Shown: piece after piece, positions 53,000 to 64,000 of the stretch
Layout: each line of letters starts with the position of its first letter
Numbering within the stretch: the first letter of the stretch is position 1
Assembly: GCA_017165825.1 (NCBI GenBank)
Contig: CM029387.1
Span: 11,810,298 to 11,874,297, forward strand
DNA: 64,000 bases
Reading direction: 5' to 3'
Origin: Hepsetus odoe
Lineage: Eukaryota > Chordata > Actinopteri > Characiformes > Hepsetidae
Position numbers and translations under genes: made by a program
The notes under the pieces: generated by a model
The model's input: the letters and a program-made list of their open reading frames with translations, nothing else
Databases searched by the model: none
What the model was told of the DNA's origin: nothing

Positions 53000-55900
53000 T
53001 ATGAAAAAAAAGATCTCGGAAAACACAGTGAAATACAGCTTGCTGTGTTTAAGGCTACTTAGCGTGTCCATGTTCACCCCTCCAACTCCCTCTGAGGTGC
53101 TCTGTCAGGCCTTTACCTCCACAGCTTTAAGTTGCTTCTTGCTTCACTATGATTGACTGATGATGTGGGATGATATAAGATGCCCATTTCTTTCTTTACA
53201 CTTTTCTCTTCCAATCATTTTTGTTACAATGTAGTCCTTGTTTCATCAGTCATATTGCTGAACTTGGTAAAAGGTTTACTGGCCTTCCTGTCCTTGAGCA
53301 TTACCAGTTGTTTGCATTTATAGGTATAAGTATATATTTTGAAGACCTCTTTTGATTGTAGATTCCAAGATCGATTTTCCATGCTCTCCAAAGCCTTTTG
53401 GTTTTGGTGAGGTCACCAGTGCATTACTAAAGCTTAAGCTATTTCTTTTATTTTTTTTATAATAAAGCTAAATGAAAGCTTCTTTCATTTGCATTGACAC
53501 CTCTTTGTACCTCTATTACATTCCAGCGAACATCTACCAAATGGGAATTCTGTGCTTAGAATCAACTTCAGACCTTTTATCTGCTTAATTTGTCATGGAA
53601 TAATGAAGGAACAGGCCATTCCTGCCCATGAAACTGTCTGTCAGTAATATCTCTAATCCTTTTCAAGCTACTGAAAATGAAGGAGCTGTAATTCCTGATA
53701 GCTTAATGCCATTTCATTGTTAAAACCCTTACATTAAAGCTGAAAATGTACACTTCTACATTCTGATTGCTTCGTTTGAGACCACAAAAATGGTCACTCT
53801 CAAAATACATTTTTTAAATACAAAATACAATTATTATATATTTATTTTCTTCTTCATGTTATGATTTTATTATACTATACATAACTATTTTTCTACATAA
53901 AAACGTCAAATGACTATTAACATCAATGATGACACATACTGAATAGATTTAATTAGATTTCATTTGGCAAGGTGATTAACTTGACTTGCCAATTGTTTTT
54001 GACTGGGAAGATGTTAACAGATCAGGGTGCTTCCTTTAATAACCTCCAGCGATTCTAAATGTAAAGGGCAAATGAGTGTACATCAATCTGATTCTTAATG
54101 AGGGTCATTGTCTAGCTGAATAAACATGGGCCTGGGTGGTTCATACAGCTGGTGAGGAAGTGAGGGAAATCCCTGAATGATGGAAAGATTTTGGTAAATC
54201 TTTGGTGATATGATAAACTTTAGAAGCAGTGGATTCTAGAGCCTGTTCCAATTTTGATTTTAATCAGGCCTCATTAACTTCGACTCAGCATTCTCCCACA
54301 AGGATTCCCCAAGACAATCTTAAGAATTAATACATTACTTTACTAGCTGAAGCAAAGTTATCAAGATAAGCTTAAAACCTTTGCATCTGGTTATTAAGTA
54401 TCTCAAAAAGACCTATAGCTTCTGGCACTTTAAAGGCTGAATTTTTCAATATTAAATTTGTACATATTTCTAAGATTACAACAAAACTGAAGTAAGAGGT
54501 TTTATGATCTAGGATTGTAGTAGTACAGTATTAAGCACTATGATCATAAATCTTCATTATCTACAAGTCAAAGGGTATAAAAGGGTACTTGCCCTTGTCC
54601 TGAATTTCATCATGATTGCATGTTTGCCACAGTGAATGCTTTTATACAAATTGTAATATTAAGACAAAAGTTATTTTATAACAGTTCTTATAACAAATCT
54701 TTTAAAAAATGTTTCATTTTATTCAAGTGTAAAGTTGTCCAACATTCAAATCAAAGCACTGCCTATCTCTTGTTGGCCAAAATTTCCCTTCTTCTCCCCT
54801 CATCACTGGTGCTAGAAAGAATAGGGGTCTGTGAGCCGACATAACAAAATTGAAGGGTAATGTGCTTTAATCACTGATGTTGAGTTGTCTAATAATTTTT
54901 TTTTAAATATGCTCATTAGAAAAGGAAAAGCATTTATGAGGTCAGGTATGAAATGAGATAATTAGACACCAAACTCCACTCCACTGCTTCACAGCCCAGT
55001 GCTGGAAAGCTTTATACTTCTCTAGCCAAAACTTGCTACTGGGCACTTTGACTTCAAAGGCCAAAATAGAATTGCTAAATAGAATAATTTCAAGAATAGT
55101 GTATGATAGGGCCACTTAAGGTTTTAAAACCGTACATTAATTTATGACATGTTCTCACCCACAGGAAAGAAGCCTGGGTCTTTGCTGCTGGACCCATTAA
55201 CATTTTTTCAAGGTTTCCTTTCGCACTTACTCACTTTCTCTCTCTCACTGTCATTCTCTTTTGCAAGGAACCTGAGAGAATGACTCATACCTCTCTCTCA
55301 AGCTGCACTGTGATCCTGTATCCATGGAAACCTGTTGCTATGGCAACCCCTTCTCTCTCATTTGCACCCCCACCTCTTCTCCCCCAACTACCACCACCAG
55401 AGACCCCACAGCAAAAGTAGGTGCAGAGAAAGCCCTCTAAGCACATATAAACACACAAACACACATACAAACATTTGAATACAGCAACATTTATTTTAAG
55501 TGCTATGTCTTCACTGCCATCATCATACAACCAAATCCATATCTACAATACAGTAACAACAAAGTACACCTCAGTGAGAACACAGGCTTCTCATAAATCC
55601 ATCGAACATTGCGACACCTAAAGCATGTGTCTGCTCACACATAAGAAACCCACATAAGAAATCACCTGACGGCTGACATGTGACTTACACAGTAAAACCA
55701 GCACCTAAAAAGTAAAAAATGTTACAGCATTACTGCCAAATTGTGGCTGAGATTTGATAAAAGGCAACAAATCCAATAGTCATTTCTTAGGATGCAAAGG
55801 CATAACCCACCATAGTAACAGAGTTTTTAAAAAAAAAAAAAAAAACCTTCCCTTGCAACGACCTTGATTATTTACAGTTAGGGAACGTAGCTCTCTGTGT

Positions 55901-57000
55901 TGTGTTATCCATCCTTTTGCCTTTCATTTGCATTACTGCAAACAGTAAAATGACTACTACAACAATTGTGTGTGCTAAAGGACATCTTGTTCAGAGAAGT
56001 GAAAATGGGGCAGTGTGTGAACAAATTACTTACATGCCTGACTGCTTTGGAAAAAAGCTTTTTGCTGGTCCAGGTTTCCTGGCCTTTGTATCATTTGTCA
56101 GACTGTAGTAGTTTAAAAAGAATGTGTTGGAGATGTGTGAGGATGATTTGGGCCCTCCCCATGACCCTCAGTACACTATGGGTTCTCTGTTTATCATTGA
56201 AATGGCAAAGCTAATTAATTGACTAATTTAATCATGGAAGCTCAAATACCATGACTGGTGGTTCTTTCGTGTGTTTCCTGAAAGAATGCAACAACCTGTT
56301 TGTCAGCTCAGTGCTCTGGTCTATAAGATTGCTAGTGCAGTGAATGCTATGGTTGAATGCTGTGAGCAGGAGCTGCTTTTCCACTGTCCTTAACATTCAC
56401 AGAGCAAAAGGAGGGGAGAACTTATTGAAATTCTGGATGGCACTGCCAGCTCTTCACACACCAAATATTATGTAACAGCCAAATAATACACACTGCTTTG
56501 CCCTGCCTGACCCAGACACTGCTCACTCACTGATTCACTCACACACACACACTCTACAACAATCTTTAACACAACCAATCACCAGCCAAAGACTCTCACA
56601 CACTCTCTCTCTCCCTCTTCATCTCTTCATTTGTCTCTCTGCCTCTAATTTTCTATACCTCTATCTGCCTCTGTCCTTCACTGATCTACTTTTCTTTCCA
56701 TCTACCCATCTCTTTCTTGATCTCTTCCTCTCTGCTGCTCTTTCTGCCACTTCATCTTCTCTCTTTCTCTTCATCTTTCTTATCCTTTGCTAACCGATGT
56801 ATCAGAAAATGATCCATTTTGAGACAGCTCACTATGGTTCCTAACTGTGTACATGTTCAAAAGTAACACAGAATATTCCCAACTTTGAAAGAACTCTTAG
56901 CCAACACACCAGCCTACAATCTGCTGCACCTCACCTACGCACACAGCAAACATCTGTCTTCTACTTTACGAAGAGATTAAAGGCACATTCGCAGTTTACC
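53000..57000. other. Intergenic AT-rich DNA, no gene seen
   Basis: No exon of a recognised gene. It contains an RFX-like site (55334-55347), an A run (55831-55845) and a CT-rich stretch (56590-56770). Confidence 0.45.
55334..55347. promoter_or_regulatory. X-box / RFX-like motif
   Basis: GTTGCTATGGCAAC is a near-perfect palindrome fitting the RFX consensus GTNRCCNNRGYAAC with one mismatch. Regulatory function is inferred from the motif only. Confidence 0.5.
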
Positions 57001-57007
57001 TTCTTAT

Positions 57008-58062
57008 CTACAATTGCTTCAGAAAGTGTTCAAAGCCCCTTTACTTTTTTCAGTTTTGTTTTGTTGCCTGATGCAACAAATGTTTAAATGCATGTTTTTT
57101 ATTAATCTACACGTATTACCCCATAATGACAAAGTCAAATATCAAATATACACTGACACTTTCACCTAATTTAGCTCAGGCACCTCCCATTTCTCTTGAT
57201 CATGCTGAGAATTTTCTACACCTTGACTAGAGTCTACCTGTGGTTAATTAAATTGATCGGACTTGACTTGCAAAGGCACACACCTCTCTATAGAAGACCT
57301 CATAGCTAACAATACATATCAGAGCAAAAACCAAGCCATGAGTTCAAAGGAATGACTTGCAGTCAACAGAGACAGGACTGTTGAAAGGCACAGATCTGGG
57401 AATAGTTACAAATAAACTGCCTGTCCAAAAATCTTCCATACATGCCTGTGGGGCAGTGCTATGATCTGGGGTTGCTGCAGTTGATCAGGTTGAGGTTCAG
57501 CGACGTTATGTGCCCAAAGAATGAGATCAGCTGACTATCTGAATATACTGAATGACCAGGTTTTTCCATCAGTTAACTTTTTCTTCCCTGATGGCACAGG
57601 CATATTCCAATATGACAATGCCAGGATTCATCGAGCTCAAATTGTGAAAGAGTGATTCAGGGAGCATGAGACATCATTTTCACACATGGATTGGCCACCA
57701 CAGAGTCCAGACCTTAACCCCATTGAGCATCTTTGGGTAGTGCCGGAGAAGAATTTGCGCAGCAGTCCGACTCTCCCATCATCTCTACAAGATCTTGTCT
57801 AAAAATTCATGTGAATCTGGATGGAAATGAAGGTTGTGACATTGCAGAAGCTTATCGAAATAATGTCACAGTGTCATAAATGTGATTTTGCCGTTTTTTC
57901 TTTTTTAATAAATTAACAAAAATAAATGTAATTCTTTGTCATTATGGGGTACTGAGTGTGGATTAATGAGAAAACTGAATTAAAATGAATGTGGCATCAG
58001 GCTGCAACATAAACATAAAAAAATGTAAGGGGATCTGAGTGCTTTCTGAAGCCCCTGTATAC
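57008..58062 (+). mobile_element. Tc1/mariner-like element, about 1.05 kb, inactive
   Basis: Left end TTGCTTCAGAAAGTGTTC and right end GTGCTTTCTGAAGCCCC are inverted repeats. Between them lie broken transposase pieces: near 57455 a GGSAMIW-like block, near 57690-57790 the D-W-P...SPDL-type end (GGATTGGCCACCACAGAGTCC) with the conserved acidic position. Many frameshifts. Terminal wording differs from the CAGTACTG family. Confidence 0.65.
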
Positions 58063-58257
58063 ACAACAGTTTCTGTATCATTAGAAAATTTGCACTGTAA
58101 TACAAGCTGTACACTGGCTACTTTACATTGTATCAAAGTGTCACATCTTCAGTGTTGTCTCATGAAAAGATATAATAAAATATTTAATATTTAACAAAAC
58201 TGTGAGGGGTGTACTCACTTTTGTGATACAGTATACAGTATACAGAGATACAGTGTG

Positions 58258-58503
58258 TGTTGGAACAACCTACCAGCCGAGTTCCTTCAACAACTATGTG
58301 CAAGTGTACCTAGAAGAATTGATGCTGTTTTGAAGGCAATGGGTGGTCACACCAAGTATTGATTTGATTTAAATTGCTCTTTTGTTCATTCACTGCATTT
58401 TGTTGATTGATGAAAATAAACGATTAACACTTCCATTTTTGAAAGCATTCTTTGTTTACAGCATTTTTTCCACACCTGCCTAAAACTTTTGCACAGTACT
58501 GTA
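58258..58503 (+). repeat. Right end of a CAGTACTG-family Tc1 element
   Basis: The last transposase codons (GTTGGAACAACCTACCAG ... GGTGGTCACACC) followed by the terminal repeat ending CAGTACTGTATA. The left end is absent. Compare 48300-48553. Confidence 0.75.
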
Positions 58504-58509
58504 TATATA

Positions 58510-61500
58510 TATATGAATTTGGCCAACAAGAACTGGGAATATAGGAACATACATAAATTATAGTTAAGACACAAGAATATCAACATAACACACAAGAACT
58601 GCAGTAGAATATCAAACATAAATTTTATAACTAGAGCCTCCACTACAGCTCTAATTAAATAAACAAGACATCTCACTGGATATGCAGAACACAGTAAAAC
58701 AATGAAAGCTCCTCCTAGGACACTTAACGCCGGATACAGCCAGAGTTTTTGAAATGAAGAAAAATTCTTAAACAACAGAGTGTATAAAATAACAGCCTTG
58801 GATGCCTCGGATTACAAACCATTGTCTCGCTGGATTTGCTAGTAAATATATAGCTACATCCAAATGCATACATTTTTTAATGTCATCTTAAATGTATAAT
58901 AGATCAAACGTGGAAAACATTTTCATACAGTTGATGAATCAATTGGTAATTAAACAATTATGTTTCATTTATATGTGTCACTTATACATTTCTGTCTATT
59001 GTTTATATATGCTAGTTCATTCTAACTTCTGCTGTTTATTTAAGCAATACAATGATTTGTTTCAGAGATAGATCTTTGAATGACAGTAGCATTTGCAAAG
59101 GGAGTTAACTGAAAAAGACACAACAGATTAGTCAATTAATTGATGACTGGGGGGTAAGTTAATTGATGCATTGTTAGTTACAGCTCAACAGAACAGATGA
59201 ATGTCTTTGCAGTCTGACTGATGTTAAAGCTTCACTTATTAGCTTGGCAAGACTCAACTAAGCTTCATGGACAAAACACATTTTGGCCAAAGGACTATGA
59301 TCAAAGTTAAGAATAAAAACTGTGATATATGATTTTTTGCTTTTAACTTGAGATATTTGGCACCTATCGTATTGAAAGCTGAAATACAGTAACACACATC
59401 ACTACATCCCTGTTCCATTACTTATGGAATGCCCTGTGTGTTTGTGTGTGTGTTTCTCAATAAATGCACAAGGTCATAAGAAGTGCATTCAGTCCCTCCA
59501 TACTTCCTTATTTACCATTCAAATGTATTCTGGCTGTCTGCTGACTCAGTCATCAGTTTTCTTACTGTTAATGCAGCAGGGGTGCAGTTCCTCAAGTGAC
59601 GAGAAGCTTTACATTTAAAATTTGTAAGAAGCCAGCATGAATGTTTATTACTTGAACAAAGTCTCCACAAAGGCACAACCATTTCAACTGCCAGCATGAC
59701 AGCTTTTGCATACAACAGCATTTATGAAGGCTTTGCAAAAATGAGAAAGTTCATAGAAAGCAGTAAAAGCCTGCTGTAAACTTGCACAAAAGAAAAGAAA
59801 CATTGTGGTTGTATTGTTTAAAATCTACACATCCCTAAATATAAGGCATGTCTGAAGTTTAAGTTTGATATTGCAGCTACTAATGTAGATAAATAATGGT
59901 AATACTAATAGAAGGGATTAGAGCATATTGGAAATATTTTGCCCTTAAAACAAAGAGGTTTAGGGATATAGAGCCCTAAGAACAAAGGGTCCTGGAAACA
60001 AGGCATGTGGAATATTGGGTCTTGGGAGCTGCATCCAAAATCACAGAGAGAGAGCATATGGCCTGGAGAATGTAGTGCCCTTGGAACAATGAACAAATAA
60101 AGGGCCTGGGGATCATAGGAGCATGTGAACATTAGAGATGCATCAGCCTCTTAGCTCTAGTATAAAACTAAAGAAGCAAATTCACACACCACTTGTGCCT
60201 TGACTCATTGACTACAATTATTTTAAAGGGGAACTGTGTACTAGACACAATTGAACAGACAGATTTTGAGCTATTTACGAACTGAAACGATCACAATTAA
60301 ACTGAGTGCTGTTGAAGCTCAGCAGTCTGATTTGAAGAGCACTGACTAAATGGAGAAGCAGGTACCTTATATCCCTGTGTGCTTGAGATGATAGGAGAGG
60401 ACATGAGAGAGAGAGAAAGAGAGAGAGAGAGTATTTGTATGAATGTGTGTGTGACAATCACTGGAATGTTTCTGGTGATTCACTGTAATGGACAAGCTTT
60501 AAAAAGCTGACCAAGTCTATTTGTTGACAAACAGTATGGTAATAATAATAATAAATTTTGCCAAATTGTGGTGTGTTTTGCAATGCTTACTCTGGACAAA
60601 AATGAATAGGGTGGGCAAGAAATATCTTACACATTGCAAAAACTATATTTAAGACATTTTGAAAGTTCATAAAATCTGAGCCCCCATATGCACATTTGTG
60701 CAAAAAATAAAATAAATGAAAACTAACATCCAATAAGAAAAATATTATAAAAATATACAAAGTCATGTGGAAATATTCAAAAGAACAGTTGCAATAAATA
60801 TCAGATGCCACTGAAAAATAGATTTTTAATATGCCATGGATGACAGGCATGATCTAGAACATTTTAAACTAGAATGTTAACTCTAGACCATTCTTCTTCA
60901 TTCAGATTTTTGTGAGTCAATCACTACAAAATTTAGCCAAGTCTCATGATACATTCAAAAAGATGTTGCTAAAATAATGGACTTGGATGCAGAAAGAAAG
61001 TAAAGTAAAGTAAAATGTCTCATGAGAAAAGAATTTCATAGCTCTACCATTAGTCGGCCTTGAACTAGACTACCTCTCAATTTTTTTAAATCTGCTGCCA
61101 TATGTGCTAGTGCTGCACACATAGTTACAAGTCCTAGAAATAATATAATAATAATAACAAGAATGCAATCAATGAGTGGTCCACATAGAGAGTTTTTACT
61201 CAAACACCCATGCAGACTCAGACTCAGTAAAGGCATGTTCAAGCCTGGTTTGAGTTCAGCCTTTATCAGTTGGAGTAGCCTAGATCTGAAATGCTGTGAT
61301 GAGGTCAGCTGAGAAAAAAAAAAGCTTTTTCTTATTTTGTTTTTATGCTATCTGTTTACATTTCCTGTAAAATAATGTGTAAAAGATGCAAAAAATAAAA
61401 GAAAACAATAAGGTAAATCTGGTTAACAATTAATCAACATATTGACTATTAGCATAGTCACAGCTTTCCCTTGTGGAAGCACATAGCTATTCTCCCAGAG

Positions 61501-61765
61501 TGATGTGTCACCACAAATTTGGAGCAGCGCCAGTACTACCAGCTACGTCATTCACTTCAGTGCCCTGTGGCTTAGAGATGGAAACTACCACTGTTTCAGC
61601 ATCTGCTTACACTGTATTTTTGCATCTGTGTGTGTGTGTGTGTGTGTGTTTTCTGGTACAGACATTTCCCAGAGGTAAACACACACTTTTATAACATGCC
61701 ACTCATCCCCTCTCTCATCTGTTTTGTCTGCACATGACCAATGCAGCTGATGTTCTGATTGGTTT
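58510..61765. other. Intergenic AT-rich DNA, no gene seen
   Basis: No gene or defined repeat was recognised beyond a GA run (60408-60431) and a GT run (61627-61650). Confidence 0.45.
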
Positions 61766-61766
61766 G

Positions 61767-62018
61767 TAGTGGTTAGGGAGTTGGCCCCGCATCGGAAGAT
61801 TGTGGGTTCGATTCCCTCACAAGTAGGTTGCCCTGAGGTACCCCTGAGCAAGGTACCGTCCCCGTCACTGCTCCCCGGGCGCTTTCAATAGCTGCCCACT
61901 GCTGCACGGTGTTTGTGTGCATGGGTTAAAAGCAGAGGTCCAATTTCGTTGTGGTTCACGCTTGCAGTGCTGTGACCTCGCAATGACAAGGGTTGTCACT
62001 TTCACTTTTCACTTTCAC
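61767..62018 (+). repeat. tRNA-derived SINE (family 1), well preserved
   Basis: Head TAGTGGTTAGGGAGTTGG, perfect B-box GGTTCGATTCC, body GGTTGCCCTGAGGTACCC and GGTACCGTCCCCGTCACTG, tail with repeated TTTCACTTTCAC. Confidence 0.8.
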
Positions 62019-62513
62019 CAACCTTCTTCATGCAAAAAGTGACATCACAGAAAAACCCAATACACTTTACCAGCAATTCACATACAGAAACATAATACCA
62101 CATTACAAGATTAATGCTTTCCAGAAAGCCAGACAAAACACACACACACATAAACACACATTTATATATATACAGATTTTATTGACTATTGTTAACAATA
62201 TTTTTATAACTATAATTTCGTAGTAATTTGTTCAAAAATTAAATTTTCTAAAGAAGGATGTAAAGTAAAATTAAATAAATATATATAAAACAATAAAACA
62301 GGAAAAAATCTCTAATCTCCCTATCAATTTCCATCTTTCCCTTAATTCCTCCACCATCCCTCTATCTCTCTCGCTCTCTCACACACTCACACACAAACAT
62401 ATATTCTTTCTCTGTTTATCACTCTCTCATTCCTGCTATTCCACTGCACTCCCCTTCGTTCTGTTTGTCTCTCCCTGGCTCTAATTAATGGCGCCCTCCC
62501 CCAGGCATCCACA

Positions 62514-62569
62514 GTTTCCATAGCAACCTTGCTCCATGGTCGATATTGGCTTTACATCTCCATGGCAAC
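62514..62569. promoter_or_regulatory. Pair of RFX-like X-boxes
   Basis: GTTTCCATAGCAAC (62514-62527) and ATCTCCATGGCAAC (62556-62569) each fit the RFX consensus with one or two mismatches, 28 bp apart. The flanks (TAATTAATGGCG upstream) are less AT-biased than the surroundings, as in regulatory elements. No gene lies next to it in the window. Confidence 0.5.
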
Positions 62570-62702
62570 AGCCAACCACATATTGTGTCTGTTTGATTTT
62601 AGCTGTGTGGTTTGACTCACACTAGCAGATATGGTTGAATATACAAATACAGCACAAAACAACATTTCTAACAGTTCTGTCAATCTCTCCTGCCCTGAGC
62701 CT

Positions 62703-62726
62703 CACACACACACACACACACACACA

Positions 62727-62758
<32 letters not shown>
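62703..62758. repeat. (CA)n-(CT)n compound microsatellite
   Basis: About 13 CA units run straight into about 14 CT units. Confidence 0.95.
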
Positions 62759-62761
<3 letters not shown>

Positions 62762-63095
62762 CTGGATCAAATCATCTTTAAGATCTATTTAATTCTTCAT
62801 TCTCACTCTTTCATCATCTTCTGAAAAAATTATGAAGAAAAGAAAATACAGACAGAGAAACCAGCAGAGAGATTGTTGGATTCAACAGATTATTAATCAG
62901 CCAGACATCAGTTACCTCCAAACAACCAGACCAGTTCATGGAACCAAAAATATCCTAAATTCTTAATAAAGCCCAGATTTCAATTTAGTCAATGTCAGCA
63001 GACTGTGCAGTGTATATTAGTTGCCCTGTTTCAGATCATTATAAAAGTAATAACTGCTATAGAGACTGCATCAATTACTGGTTAAGACCATCACT

Positions 63096-63175
63096 GAGGT
63101 GGGATTCGAACCTGGGACCTCTTGAGCCATTGGGCCATAGGCAAGTATCCTACCACTAGACCACCACCACCACTA
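63096..63175 (-). repeat. tRNA-derived SINE (family 2), head only, inverted
   Basis: On the minus strand: GTGGTGGTCTAGTGGTAGG head and GGTTCGAATCCCACC B-box. The body and tail are missing. Confidence 0.7.
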
Positions 63176-63458
63176 CCGAAAGTGAAAGAGAAAAAGAGAA
63201 AGTGACAACGCATGTCATTGCGAGGTCAAAGCACAGCAGACAATGAACCACAACGAAATTGGACCTCTGAACTTAACCCATGCACACTCAAACACCGTGC
63301 AACAGTGGGCAGCTATTGAAAGCGCCCGGGGAGCAGTGACGGGGACAGCACCTTGCTCAAGGGTACCTCAGGGGAACCTATTGGGAAGGGGTTTGAACCC
63401 CCGATCCGTCGATCATGCGACCAACGCCATAACCACTAGGCCACCGCTGCCCTTTTTT
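63176..63458 (-). repeat. tRNA-derived SINE (family 1), inverted
   Basis: On the minus strand: GGGCAGCGGTGGCCTAGTGG head, GGTTCAAACCCC B-box, body and tail. On the plus strand it is directly followed by a T run and then a perfect palindrome. Confidence 0.75.
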
Positions 63459-63470
63459 TTTTTTTTAAAG

Positions 63471-63500
63471 AGTGTATGAACAATGCATTGTTCATACACT
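63471..63500. repeat. 30-bp perfect palindrome
   Basis: AGTGTATGAACAATG followed immediately by its exact reverse complement, no spacer. Confidence 0.9.
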
Positions 63501-64000
63501 TTCATGTTTGTTCATGTAAATCATTGTAAATATAATAAGTAAATCTGCTTTTGAAAACTACTTATTAAAAGTTATTTCCATTTCAATGCATTTCAAAGCA
63601 TTGAGCATACTCTTCTTATTTCACCTGACCTGGTTAACACTGTATACTCAAAACAGTAAGTTGGATAAGCAGGTGCTTGTTGAGTTGTCTTAATTTCCGT
63701 TCATCCCAGGTTTTGTCAAGTTGGATTCATGGTTTGATAGTTTGCCTAAACACTCCCAGGTCAGTCTCACATTTTTTTTCAGTTGTCCTGACTATTCTCT
63801 GCTTATACAGAAGGGAATGTTCCTTTAAATGCTGGAAGATTTCACAGAATATGTTCACTCCATGCACACCCATACAGTACAATTATGATCAAACTGTAAA
63901 ATAGGACTAAATGGAGGTTATTAATTAGAAACTGATCAAACATCCTGAAAGGCTAAGTGCATGGGTTACATTTCATGCAGCAAAGCTTCTTAAATTAGTG

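Noticed and set aside
58386..58775. 129-codon minus-strand frame rich in hydrophobic residues
   Set aside because: Its C-terminal third is the terminal repeat of a Tc1-like element and the rest is AT-rich. Hydrophobicity comes from base composition.

Overview
The window is animal nuclear DNA: exon-intron genes with GT/AG splice sites, AATAAA signals, long AT-rich spacers, and a dense mixture of Tc1/mariner, hAT, RTE-like and L2/CR1-like elements and tRNA-derived SINEs. The proteins and repeats are those of a teleost fish. SINE tails of the type TCTGCTAAATGC...GTAAATG suggest an otophysan (catfish/characin-like) genome, but that is inference.

Host genes: (i) 164-341 (-), first coding exon of alg3 (ER mannosyltransferase), with the rest off the left edge. 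(ii) 1537-6191 (+), a complete four-exon mul1-type mitochondrial E3 ligase (341 aa). (iii) 16352-17443 (+), a complete two-exon camk2n gene (79 aa CaMKII inhibitor, best fit camk2n2). (iv) 26185-26472 (-), the terminal coding exon of eef1akmt4 (eEF1A lysine methyltransferase). No upstream exon of it could be recognised in the rest of the window. The neighbourhood combines the human 3q27 set (ALG3, EEF1AKMT4, CAMK2N2) with a relative of MUL1, which sits next to CAMK2N1 on human 1p36. It therefore looks like one member of an ancient paralogous pair of regions.

Repeats by region: 1.9-5.0 kb, LINE/SINE material in mul1 introns; 10.2-11.8 kb, an L2/CR1-like LINE broken by a palindrome; 19.6-21.6 kb, SINEs, a solo LTR and a Tc1 tail; 25.8-29.2 kb, hAT MITE, Tc1 elements, SINE; 30.2-34.5 kb, an LTR element; 36.8-45.6 kb, RTE, SINEs, Tc1, L2 and a second, decayed LTR element; 46.5-52.9 kb, hAT, a long-TIR Tc1, microsatellites and an RTE LINE; 53-64 kb, mostly unique AT-rich DNA with RFX-like sites, one Tc1, SINEs and a perfect 30-bp palindrome.

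The main discovery is at 30199-34529. Two nearly identical LTRs (452 and 440 bp, TG...CA, flanked by a perfect GCAAT target duplication) enclose one uninterrupted 1092-codon ORF. The ORF has no protease, reverse transcriptase, RNase H or integrase. It carries a GC-rich minisatellite-encoded linker, a long array of ASPM-like IQ (calmodulin-binding) motifs, a coiled coil and a short conserved tail. A decayed relative on the minus strand (41477-45347) has a related LTR end, a poly-G tract before the LTR and the same C-terminal motif, but a coiled-coil-rich interior instead of the IQ array. Together they suggest a family of non-autonomous LTR elements with exchangeable cellular-type protein cargo.
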